Positions 51,947-59,880 of a DNA stretch of 64,000 bases are shown here, in pieces (position 1 is the stretch's first letter; every line of letters starts with the position of its first letter). A program made the position numbers and the translations under genes. Origin of the DNA: Anabaena sp. 4-3 (lineage in GTDB: Bacteria > Cyanobacteriota > Cyanobacteriia > Cyanobacteriales > Nostocaceae); NCBI RefSeq assembly GCF_001597745.1, contig NZ_LUHJ01000039.1, positions 42,546-106,545 of the forward strand, written 5' to 3'. Below the pieces are notes generated by a model. It saw only the letters and a program-made list of their open reading frames with translations, had not been told where the DNA came from and searched no databases.

Positions 51947-52063
51947 TTAAACGCGGAGGGGAGGCAGCGCGTTCGGTCGCCAGACTTGTAGCGACTGCCG
52001 TCGCGCGGAGGTAAATGCGGAGGAGCGCGGAGTTTTTTTGAGGAGATTTGTTTGGTGTTGTGA

Positions 52064-53419
52064 TTATCTTCCTAGTTGATTGGGAATTCCTTCACAACCT
52101 CCGGGAATTGTGCCTCTGGTTTTTTCTCCGCCCCACGCACAGCAGTATTGACGCGCAGATTCTGACATTCTTTGTACGTTGCTAAAGTCGGCATTTTCGA
52201 CGACAGCCCCGGTAAATTCCCCGGTTTGGTAATCTGGGGGTTGGTTGCGGCTGCGGGGTGATGCTTTCTCTGGTGAGCCATAAAATAGGCGTACTCCATT
52301 TAGGTCAGCACCACTGAGGTTAGCATCGTATAAGATGGTGCGGGAAAGGTTGGCTTTGATTAAGTCACAACCACTAAGGTTAGCCCGGACAAGGTTGGCT
52401 TCGCTTAGGTCTGTCCAGCGTAAATCTGTGTTGGATAAGTCGGCGGCGGCTAGCATGACTCCTAAATCTATGACGCGCACACCTTCTAATCGGTCTTCTT
52501 CGTAACCACCTATACCGTTGAGTATGGCTCTACCTAAGCGGCGATCGCGTTTTAAGGGTGTGAGTAATTTGGAACGGGAAAGGAAGCGGATGATTTTGGC
52601 TTTCCCACTACCATCTACACTACTAAAAATTGCGGCTGTGCGTCCTTCAGCGATCGCTCTTTCTTGTGGCCAGTCTTCTAATAGTCCTTCTTCATCTAAT
52701 ACTAAGTCAGATATGCCTTGGAAGTAAGAATCTATGGTTTGTTGTTGGGTAATGATGTTTTGCTGAACTGTTAACAGGTTTTGCTGTATTGTTAAGTCTT
52801 TGGAGATGACATACTGTCGCCACGCTACGTAAACCGCAATTATGGCGATCAGAATTTGACCTAATGCCCCAAACCATTCCGCTAGTGTTCCCGATGCTTC
52901 CCAGTTGACTCGTTTTCCCCATATTAGTAAGCGATCGCCTAACCCGCTAAACTTTAATGTGCCGATCAGTGCTACTATCAGTCCCAGCAAGGCGACAAAT
53001 ACGCTTCTATCTTGAGTAGTAAACCAGGCATTAATTACATATTGTAGCCAAGGCGCAAGTATCGCCAAAGATAACAGTAACGCCAAGATTGTCCCGATTG
53101 CGCCGATAATCCAGTTATTGAGAATAATACCCAGAAAAGTCAAGGCGATCGCCACTACAGTAATCAATAAAGCCCTGGGCTTGACTGTTAATTGAAATTT
53201 CGGGCTTTGTGAGAAACTAGAACGGGCTTGTTGTAAAGCTGCTGTATTCTGCGGCGATTGTAAAGACGAAATTGCAGCTAGGGCTTGTTGGGCGGCTAGT
53301 GTTCCAGGCGTTAGCTGATTTTCTGATGTTTTTGCACCATCAAAGTCATTTGCTTGGGAATCATCTTCAGGGATAGATTCTGGAGTTGGTGGTTTGGAGG
53401 AATTAGATTCAATCGTCAT
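52064..53419 (-). CDS. Pentapeptide-repeat membrane protein
   Basis: 451 residues. Low-complexity N-terminus (1-80), then four or so membrane segments (about 83-200; e.g. ALLITVVAIALTFLGIIL), a coiled coil with Gln repeats, and a pentapeptide-repeat region at about 335-385 (ADLSNTDLRW, DLSEANLVRANLSGCDLIK, ANLSRTILYDANLSGADL) forming a right-handed beta helix. Function of such membrane pentapeptide proteins is unknown. Repeats flank both ends. Confidence 0.8.
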   Translation of the reverse strand: MTIESNSSKPPTPESIPEDDSQANDFDGAKTSENQLTPGTLAAQQALAAISSLQSPQNTAALQQARSSFSQSPKFQLTVKPRALLITVVAIALTFLGIILNNWIIGAIGTILALLLSLAILAPWLQYVINAWFTTQDRSVFVALLGLIVALIGTLKFSGLGDRLLIWGKRVNWEASGTLAEWFGALGQILIAIIAVYVAWRQYVISKDLTIQQNLLTVQQNIITQQQTIDSYFQGISDLVLDEEGLLEDWPQERAIAEGRTAAIFSSVDGSGKAKIIRFLSRSKLLTPLKRDRRLGRAILNGIGGYEEDRLEGVRVIDLGVMLAAADLSNTDLRWTDLSEANLVRANLSGCDLIKANLSRTILYDANLSGADLNGVRLFYGSPEKASPRSRNQPPDYQTGEFTGAVVENADFSNVQRMSESARQYCCAWGGEKTRGTIPGGCEGIPNQLGR

Positions 53420-53515
53420 GTCTTCTATTTTGCCCCAGTGGGATTAATTAATACACGGGGAGTGGGGAGCAGGGGGAGCAGGGGAGCGGAGGAGCAGAGG
53501 AGCAGGGGAGAAAAA

Positions 53516-53559
53516 CTAATAACTAATGACCAATGACCAATGACTAATAACTAATGACT
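53516..53559. repeat. ACTAATG/CAATGAC heptad array
   Basis: About six heptads between divergent genes, preceded at 53458-53510 by GGAGCAGGGGAGC units. Same composite order as elsewhere in the window (heptads, TTTTT, pyrimidine/purine repeat), here inverted. Confidence 0.8.
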
Positions 53560-53776
53560 TTTTCCAGTATTTTCACTACTTTTTAGTTTGAGTCTATTGT
53601 AAAAATTTGATTTCATCAAGACAATATGGTACATTTTGACGACAAACAGTTTTTTAACATTAGCGGAGTTAACTGTTAAATTATGCACAAAACTATCTAA
53701 TAACATTCGTGAGAACAGATACGATTTCATCAAATGGGTAGTTTTAACATTGCTGTATGAGTTCTATGGGTGCAGA

Positions 53777-54520
53777 ATGATTTGGCGACACTGCTTAGTT
53801 GCCTGTAGTTTTATTCCTTTTTTTGTATTGGGATGTAGTGATGGGGTAAACTCATCAACCGAAAATACAAAGAAAGTAGTAAAGGAAATTAATGTTTCCC
53901 AGGTGTTTACAGAGGTAAAGGATGGCCAAAAAGCAGAGGATTTATTTCTGCAAGGGAATCTTTTATTTGACAAGCAACGTTATCAAGATGCGATCGCAGT
54001 CTATGATCAAGCTATTGCCATCAAATCAGAGAGTGCAGATATTTGGATTAATCGGGGTAATGCCTTAGCATCGTTGCAAAAATATAAAGATGCTCTCTCA
54101 TCTTATGATCAAGCGATCGCTCTCCAGCCAGATAAGGATGAAGCTTGGTATAACCGAGGTAATGTGTTAATCACTCTGCAAGATTATCAAGGTGCTATCA
54201 TAGCTTATAATCAAGCAATTAACCTAGAACCCAAAAAGCCCGCAGCTTGGATTAATCGCGGGATTGCGTTGACAAAATTGCAACGCTACCAAGATGCGTT
54301 AAACTCTTATGAGCAAGCGATCGCTCTCCAACCAGATAAACCCGATGCCTATTACAATAAGGCTTGTACCTATGCCTTACAAAATAATGTTGGATTAGCT
54401 ATCACCCACTTAAAAAAAGCTATTCAACTTAACCCCAAAAAGTACCAACAGTTAGCAAAAACTGATCCAGATTTTAATCAGTTGCGTAGTCATAAGCAAT
54501 TTCAAGAGTTGATGCAATAA
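53777..54520 (+). CDS. TPR-repeat lipoprotein
   Basis: I start at ATG 53777, which gives a lipoprotein signal: MIWRHCLVACSFIPFFVLGC with lipobox VLGC. The longer frame to 53636 would bury it. The mature part has four to five TPRs (ADIWINRGNALASLQKYKDA, AWYNRGNVLITLQDYQGA, AWINRGIALTKLQRYQDA, AYYNKACTYALQNNVGLA). Probably a periplasm- or lumen-facing scaffold. The second and third repeats are near copies, so it is a recently expanded array. Confidence 0.8.
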   Translation: MIWRHCLVACSFIPFFVLGCSDGVNSSTENTKKVVKEINVSQVFTEVKDGQKAEDLFLQGNLLFDKQRYQDAIAVYDQAIAIKSESADIWINRGNALASLQKYKDALSSYDQAIALQPDKDEAWYNRGNVLITLQDYQGAIIAYNQAINLEPKKPAAWINRGIALTKLQRYQDALNSYEQAIALQPDKPDAYYNKACTYALQNNVGLAITHLKKAIQLNPKKYQQLAKTDPDFNQLRSHKQFQELMQ

Positions 54521-54571
54521 AACCAGGGGTTAGGGGTTAGAGTTGGTGACTCAGTGATTTTAAATATCGAT

Positions 54572-55447
54572 ATGAAAAAACTTTTAATCACGGGAGCTAG
54601 TGGTTTTTTAGGGTGGCATCTGTGCCAACTAGCTCAACAGAATTGGCAAGTTTACGCAACTTATGACTCTAATTATATAGAAATTCCTGGGATTAAAACA
54701 ATTAAATTAAACTTAACAAATTTTAGGGAACTGCAACAGATATTTAGAGAGATTAAACCAGATGGAGTGATTCATACAGCCGCGCGATCGCAACCCAACT
54801 TTTGTCAAATTCATCCCGAAGAATCACATCTAATTAATGTGACAGCATCCTGTAATCTTGCCGGACTTTGTGCAGATTATACCATACCTTGTGCATTTAC
54901 ATCAACCGACTTAGTTTTTGATGGTTTAAATGCACCTTATCAAGAAACAGATGCAGTCTGTCCTGTAAGTATTTATGGTGAACAAAAAGTCTTAGCAGAA
55001 ACAGGGATGTTAGAAAGATATCCCATGACAGCAGTATGTAGAATGCCCTTAATGTTTGGCAATGCTACCCCCACAGCCACAAGTTTTATTCAGCCATTTA
55101 TTGAAATTTTAAAAGCAGGAAAAGAACTCAAATTATTTATCGATGAATTTCGCACACCAGCCAGTGCCAAAACTGCGGCGCAGGGGTTATTAATGGCATT
55201 AGAAAAAGTGAATGGAATTATTCACTTAGGCGGAAAAGAAAGAATGTCTCGTTATGAATTTGGGCAGCTTTTAGTTGAAGTTTTGCAACTTCCTGACACT
55301 GGACTTAAAGCTTGTCGTCAACAAGATGTAAAAATGGCAGCACCAAGGCCAGCAGACGTTTCTTTAGATAGTTCAAAGGCGTTTGCATTGGGGTATAAAC
55401 CTCTGTCTATCAGAGAAGAACTGCAAGCAATTAGAAGTGATTTATAA
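54572..55447 (+). CDS. NAD(P)-dependent sugar epimerase/reductase (RmlD-like SDR)
   Basis: 291 residues from ATG 54572 (MKKLLITGASGFLGWHL); a GTG at 54554 would add six. Extended SDR: Rossmann GxxGxxG at the start, TAARSQPNFCQIHPEES, STDLVFDGLNAPYQE, catalytic YGEQK, and a C-terminal IHLGGKERMSRYEFGQLLVE. Closest in style to dTDP-4-dehydrorhamnose reductase, but no other deoxysugar gene is adjacent. Role in surface glycan synthesis is a guess. Confidence 0.8.
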   Translation: MKKLLITGASGFLGWHLCQLAQQNWQVYATYDSNYIEIPGIKTIKLNLTNFRELQQIFREIKPDGVIHTAARSQPNFCQIHPEESHLINVTASCNLAGLCADYTIPCAFTSTDLVFDGLNAPYQETDAVCPVSIYGEQKVLAETGMLERYPMTAVCRMPLMFGNATPTATSFIQPFIEILKAGKELKLFIDEFRTPASAKTAAQGLLMALEKVNGIIHLGGKERMSRYEFGQLLVEVLQLPDTGLKACRQQDVKMAAPRPADVSLDSSKAFALGYKPLSIREELQAIRSDL

Positions 55448-55796
55448 AGTAATACCAATTCAGTTATCGCCAAAACCATTAAATTACAGCACTGTACAGA
55501 TAAATGAGGTCAGCATTTAATATCATCATAAATCTTGTGGGGTGGGCATCCTGCCCGCCCTTATCTACTTCACTCAGATCAAATTTGCTGTATGTAGGTT
55601 GGGTTGACGCAAGGAAACCCAACACCAATATCCTAATTGGGTTGCGCTGCGCTTAACCCAACCTACAACCTCAGCTAAGATTTGAGATTTGACCCCTCCC
55701 CCAGCCCCTCCCCTGCAAGGAGAGGGGAGTAAATTTCTTGTTCCCCCCTTCCCGCGTCGGGAAGGGGGGTTAGGGGGGTTAGGTTCTTCTGCTTAC
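55448..55796. other. Intergenic region made of dispersed repeats
   Basis: Contains GTGGGCATCCTGCCCGCCC (about 55544), the 75-bp inverted-repeat element 55593-55667, and CCCCTCCCC...GGAGAGGGG and CTTCCCGCG...GGGAAGGGGG hairpins (55690-55782). The last can serve as terminator for the epimerase gene. No ORF supported on plus. Confidence 0.6.
55593..55667. repeat. MITE-like element with TGTAGGTTGGGTT ends, uninterrupted copy
   Basis: 75 bp with 13-bp terminal inverted repeats, and internal GACGCAAGGAAACCCAACACC and GGGTTGCGCTGCGCTTAACC. Inverted relative of the interrupted copy at 11156-11333. Non-coding. Confidence 0.75.
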
Positions 55797-56053
55797 TTTT
55801 TATTGCGGCTAATGTCGTTTACCGTTCCTATGGCAACAGTTTTGACTAACCCAGTCATGGCGAAGATCACAGTTGCAATTCCTCCCATCAATAAGGAACT
55901 TAAAATTGCTGTAGCCAGAATGATTTCTGTCGGACTGTACCCGTCACGCATCCAAGCAGAGGGATTTTCAATAGCTGGAGGAGATGGGGGAATTAACCGA
56001 GAGGTTTGGATAGATGGTTGGGAGTTGGTAGAAGTGCTTAGAAGATTATTCAT
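55793..56053 (-). CDS. Small single-pass membrane protein, hypothetical
   Basis: 86 residues from ATG 56053 (MNNLLSTSTNSQPSIQ). Pro/Ser-rich N-terminus, then a hydrophobic helix (IILATAILSSLLMGGIATVI) and a short basic tail. Divergent from the STAND gene with 133 bp between. Coding is plausible from composition. The longer frame to 56104 adds residues without a better start. No family. Confidence 0.5.
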   Translation of the reverse strand: MNNLLSTSTNSQPSIQTSRLIPPSPPAIENPSAWMRDGYSPTEIILATAILSSLLMGGIATVIFAMTGLVKTVAIGTVNDISRNKK

Positions 56054-56186
56054 GGCGAACTTAGTGAAAAACTTGACTGTGTAAATCGTATTTCTGCCCG
56101 CCAATACAGTAAATTCCTAAGAAATAGAGATAAAGTAGAAACAAGTAGAAGATAAGTAGAAGTAAGCAAAATTTTTCAGGCTGTTT

Positions 56187-58700
56187 ATGCAATGGGATGA
56201 GTTTTTAAGACAAGAATCTGCCACTCATGAGTTATCCCCAAAGCAAACAGAAGCCTTTTTAGTGAGGTTGCAGGTTGAAAACTCAAGTAAAAGTGAGAAA
56301 GAAATTGCCAAAAAAATCGGAATTGAGCATAATGCTTTTAAAAAGCTGATGACTGAGGTGTATGCTAAATTCTCCGAAAAGTGTTCTGATTTAAAAAACC
56401 CTAAAAGCAGAAGAAAGTTTGCAACATTAAAGGCTTACCTGACAGCAAAATATAACGGTGTTCCTCATACCCAGCCTATAAAACAAATTCATCACAATAT
56501 TCCTGCGGCTGTTCCTTGGGAAAGATTTGTGGGAAGGGAGGCGGAACTGGAAAAACTGCACGAGATGATACAACAATCTCAGCAAGTGGCGATTGTGGCG
56601 GTGGCGGGTATGGGCGGTGTGGGGAAAACTGAACTCGCAACCCAGTATGCTCAACAGAACTTATCAAATTATCCTGGTGGGGTTTGCTGGTTATCCGCAC
56701 AGGGTATTGATGTGAAGATTCAAATTCTCAGATTTGCGGAATCGAAATTTAAATTTATCGCACCGGAAGATTGGGAATTAGCGGATAGGGTGAAATATTG
56801 CTGGGATAGGTGGGATGCGGGAGATGTTTTGCTGGTGTTTGATGATGTCACAGACTACATAACCCAGGTCAAGCCTTATCTATCTTCGGTATCATCAAGG
56901 TTTAAAGTGTTGCTCACAACTCGCTTGGGGTTTGATAGAACTCTGTCACAATTAAGCCTGGGTGTTCTCAACCCATTGGCGGCGATGAAATTATTAAAGT
57001 TGCTGGTGGAGAGAGACAGACTAAAAAATGAGCCTTGGGTGGCGAGAAAAATTTGTAAATTCTTGGGATATTTGCCTTTAGCTTTAGAGTTGGTGGGACG
57101 ATATCTGGATACAATGCCAGATTTATCACTGCAAACTCTGTTGAAACGCCTAGAGAAAAAGCGGCTGGAACATGAAGCAATGGTTAAGGCTAACCCGTTG
57201 ATGCGTTATGAATACGGTGTGGCTGAAGCTTTTGATTTGAGTTGGGAACAATTAGATGAGAATGCCAAAAATCTTGGTTATTGGCTAAGTTTATATGCTT
57301 TGGCTGACATTCCTTTATTCATGGAGGAAATAGCAGATGATGAACAGCAAGAAATTCGGGAGAAAGCCATTGCTGATTTGCGAAAACTACATTTATTACA
57401 ACGCCCAAGTCAAGGAATTTATCGTTTACATCCACTAATTCGGCAATATTTCCAAATGAAGTTGAATGAGTCCAGCCAGGCGGATGAGGTGAAGACAGTT
57501 TTTGCTGCACAGATGGTAGAAGTAGCGAAGCAAATCCCCCAACAGCCTATCCGTGGTTTGATTCAACAACTCACTCCCATGATTCCTCATTTGGCGGAAG
57601 TAGTTAATTACCTAACTGACTGCATCACCAATAAAGACTTCATCAGGCTTTCTCATGGATTAGCCTGGTTTTATCAAGGGCAAGGATTGTATGAAGAAGC
57701 AGAACTCTGGTTATGCCAGTGTCGAAAAGTGGTTGAACTTCGTCTTGGTTCAGAACATTCCCATGTCGCTACTAGCCTGAACAATCTAGCTTTAGTCTAT
57801 GAATCTATGGGACGTTACAGCGAAGCCAAAGACTTGTTTCAGGAAGCTTTAGAACTATTTAAACGCTTACTAGGAGAAGAACATTTTCATGTTGCAACTA
57901 CTCTAAACAATTTGGCAGGACTCTACCGTTCTATGGGAAGCTACTGTAAAGCTGAAATCTTATGCCAGCAAGCTTTAGAAGTATTTAAACGGTTGCTAGG
58001 AGAAGAACACCCCAATGTTGCAGCTAGTATGAACAATCTAGCAAAACTCTATCATTTATTAGGACGCTACGAGAAAGCCGAAGACTTTTTTAACCAAGCT
58101 TTACAACTCAGAAAACACCTGTTAGGAGAAGAACACCCCGATGTCGCTGCTAGTATGAATGATTTGGCAGAACTCTATCATTCAATAAGACGCTATGAGG
58201 AAGCAGAAGACTTGTTTAAGCAAGTTTTAGAACTCAGGAAAAGTCTCCTAACAGAAGATCATCCCGATATCGCTAGTATTCTAAACAATTTAGCCTCATT
58301 ATATCTTGACATAGGACATTACTCCGAAGCTGAATCCCTGTTTCAGCAAGCTTTAAAATTAACAAAATGCTTGCTAGGAGAAAATCATCCCAATTTTTTA
58401 TCTAGCCTGAACAATCTAGCAGCATTATATCTTGATACAGAACGCTACAGTCAAGCTGAACCATTGTTCCAGCAAGCTTTAGAAGGGACAAAATGCTTAC
58501 TGGGAGAAAATCATCATGATGTATCATCTATCCTTAATAATTTGGCAGTAGTATATAAAAATACAGGACGCTACAAAGAAGCTGAACCCCTTTATCAGCA
58601 AGCTTTAGTAATTTGTGAGCGAACTCTGGGTATAGCCCATCCCCATACAATGACAGTCCGAGGAAATTATGCACAATTTTTAAGAGAAGCATATCGTTAG
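56187..58700 (+). CDS. STAND NTPase: HTH-like N-terminus, NB-ARC, seven TPRs
   Basis: 837 residues. Residues 1-90 are a helical domain (ESATHELSPKQTEAFLVRLQ, IAKKIGIEHNAFKKL) like the HTH-type N-terminal domain of cyanobacterial vMAP/STAND proteins. NB-ARC 113-430: FVGREAE, P-loop GMGGVGKT (141-148), Walker B VLLVFDD (214-220), VLLTTR, GYLPLAL (294-300), then a winged helix (GIYRLHPLIRQYF). From about 525, seven 42-residue TPRs with LNNLA..Y and LLGEEHP. Oligomerising signal NTPases of this plan act as sensors; some give phage immunity. No toxic effector domain is seen, so a regulatory output is likely. Soluble. Confidence 0.88.
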   Translation: MQWDEFLRQESATHELSPKQTEAFLVRLQVENSSKSEKEIAKKIGIEHNAFKKLMTEVYAKFSEKCSDLKNPKSRRKFATLKAYLTAKYNGVPHTQPIKQIHHNIPAAVPWERFVGREAELEKLHEMIQQSQQVAIVAVAGMGGVGKTELATQYAQQNLSNYPGGVCWLSAQGIDVKIQILRFAESKFKFIAPEDWELADRVKYCWDRWDAGDVLLVFDDVTDYITQVKPYLSSVSSRFKVLLTTRLGFDRTLSQLSLGVLNPLAAMKLLKLLVERDRLKNEPWVARKICKFLGYLPLALELVGRYLDTMPDLSLQTLLKRLEKKRLEHEAMVKANPLMRYEYGVAEAFDLSWEQLDENAKNLGYWLSLYALADIPLFMEEIADDEQQEIREKAIADLRKLHLLQRPSQGIYRLHPLIRQYFQMKLNESSQADEVKTVFAAQMVEVAKQIPQQPIRGLIQQLTPMIPHLAEVVNYLTDCITNKDFIRLSHGLAWFYQGQGLYEEAELWLCQCRKVVELRLGSEHSHVATSLNNLALVYESMGRYSEAKDLFQEALELFKRLLGEEHFHVATTLNNLAGLYRSMGSYCKAEILCQQALEVFKRLLGEEHPNVAASMNNLAKLYHLLGRYEKAEDFFNQALQLRKHLLGEEHPDVAASMNDLAELYHSIRRYEEAEDLFKQVLELRKSLLTEDHPDIASILNNLASLYLDIGHYSEAESLFQQALKLTKCLLGENHPNFLSSLNNLAALYLDTERYSQAEPLFQQALEGTKCLLGENHHDVSSILNNLAVVYKNTGRYKEAEPLYQQALVICERTLGIAHPHTMTVRGNYAQFLREAYR

Positions 58701-58963
58701 CGGAATATTTAAAAATAAAAATTTTAAGGTTTACCCACGAGGCAAGAGAGACGCAGAGAGTAACGAGAAAGTTATTTGTTGAGTTGTCTGTAATTTGATT
58801 TAATTCAGAAACACTTTTGCGTTTTTTTGTGCTTCCCAGAGGTGCTTATCAGGAGCATCTTCGTAGACATCGCCCATTCATTTCAATGATAAAAACCGAT
58901 TACAGATAATTTCTCAGCCTTGCTTACTCCATAATTAAAATATAACAGACAGTGGAGGTGGTA

Positions 58964-59533
58964 ATGACTGTGCAGTTATTAAGACGGAAATTCACAGTTG
59001 AGCAATACCACAAAATGGTTGAGTCGGGAATTCTCACAGAGGATGAGCGAGTAGAATTAATCCGGGGAGAGATTATCGAAATGTCACCCATTGGGACAAA
59101 ACACGCTGCTTGTGTAAATCGTCTGATTAATTTGTTGGCGCAGTTGTTGGGTAAACGGGTGATAGTTTCTGCTCAAAATCCTGTGACTTTAAACAATAAT
59201 TCAGAACCTCAGCCAGATGTCGTTTTACTCAAACCCCGTGATGATTTTTATGCAACTGCACACCCCCAACCTCAAGATATTTTCTTACTAATTGAAGTAG
59301 CTGATTCAACTGTTTTATATGACCGGGAAGAGAAAATCCCTTTATATGCAGAAGCTAATATAATTGAAGTTTGTTTAGTAGATATTAACGCCCAAGTTGT
59401 CGAAGTTTATCAACAACCAACAGCCACAGGATATCAAAATATTAAAACTTTTTCTGGCGGTCAAATTTTATCAATTCCCGGCTTTCCCGATGTCAATATT
59501 AGCGTTAATGAGATATTTGGTATTGAATTTTGA
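58964..59533 (+). CDS. Uma2-family putative restriction-like endonuclease
   Basis: 189 residues from ATG 58964, with GGAGGTGG just upstream; a GTG at 58952 would precede that site. Uma2/DUF820 motifs: FTVEQYHKMVESGILTEDER, VELIRGEIIEMSPIG, EPQPDVVLLKP, IFLLIEVADSTVLYDREEK, with the PD-(D/E)XK-like Glu/Asp/Glu-x-Lys residues. The family is greatly expanded in cyanobacteria and of unknown biological role. The last codons and stop (GIEF, TGA) lie in a TTGAATTTTGAATTTTG repeat. Confidence 0.85.
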   Translation: MTVQLLRRKFTVEQYHKMVESGILTEDERVELIRGEIIEMSPIGTKHAACVNRLINLLAQLLGKRVIVSAQNPVTLNNNSEPQPDVVLLKPRDDFYATAHPQPQDIFLLIEVADSTVLYDREEKIPLYAEANIIEVCLVDINAQVVEVYQQPTATGYQNIKTFSGGQILSIPGFPDVNISVNEIFGIEF

Positions 59534-59880
59534 ATTTTGTAGGCGTAAGCCTTGCCTACGGTGGCGTAAGCCTTGCCGCAGGCTATGCGTGAATTCTGAA
59601 CCCAACAACGTGACCTCTCCCCAACCCCTCTCCGACACGGAGAGGGGCTTAAAATATTGTGTAATCTCTACAAAAAATTTAGCTTTTAAAGCCTCTCTCC
59701 TGGTAGGGGAGAGGTTTGGAGAGGGGTTTTTTCCAACTGTCGAACTCACGTTAAAATATGGTGCGATCGCCTAAAATTTTCAGTTTGTAGAGAGGGCTTT
59801 AGTCCTGATGCGTGTTTGCGTAGTCAAAGCAAGGACTAAAGTCCTTACTACAAACAAATTTGTGAATTTGGAATTGCTAG
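59534..59880. other. Repeat-filled intergenic region
   Basis: Holds TAGGCGTAAGCCTTGCCTAC twin units (59541-59585), CCTCTCC/GGAGAGG hairpins (59610-59735) with a T-run near 59729, and a hairpin of GGCTTTAGTCCT with AGGACTAAAGTCC (59800-59842). Several can act as terminators between the convergent Uma2 and gcvP genes. No gene supported. Confidence 0.6.

Noticed and set aside
59540-59585. Start of a coding region with repeated VSLA-type translation
   Set aside because: It is a twin GC-rich palindromic repeat downstream of the Uma2 stop.
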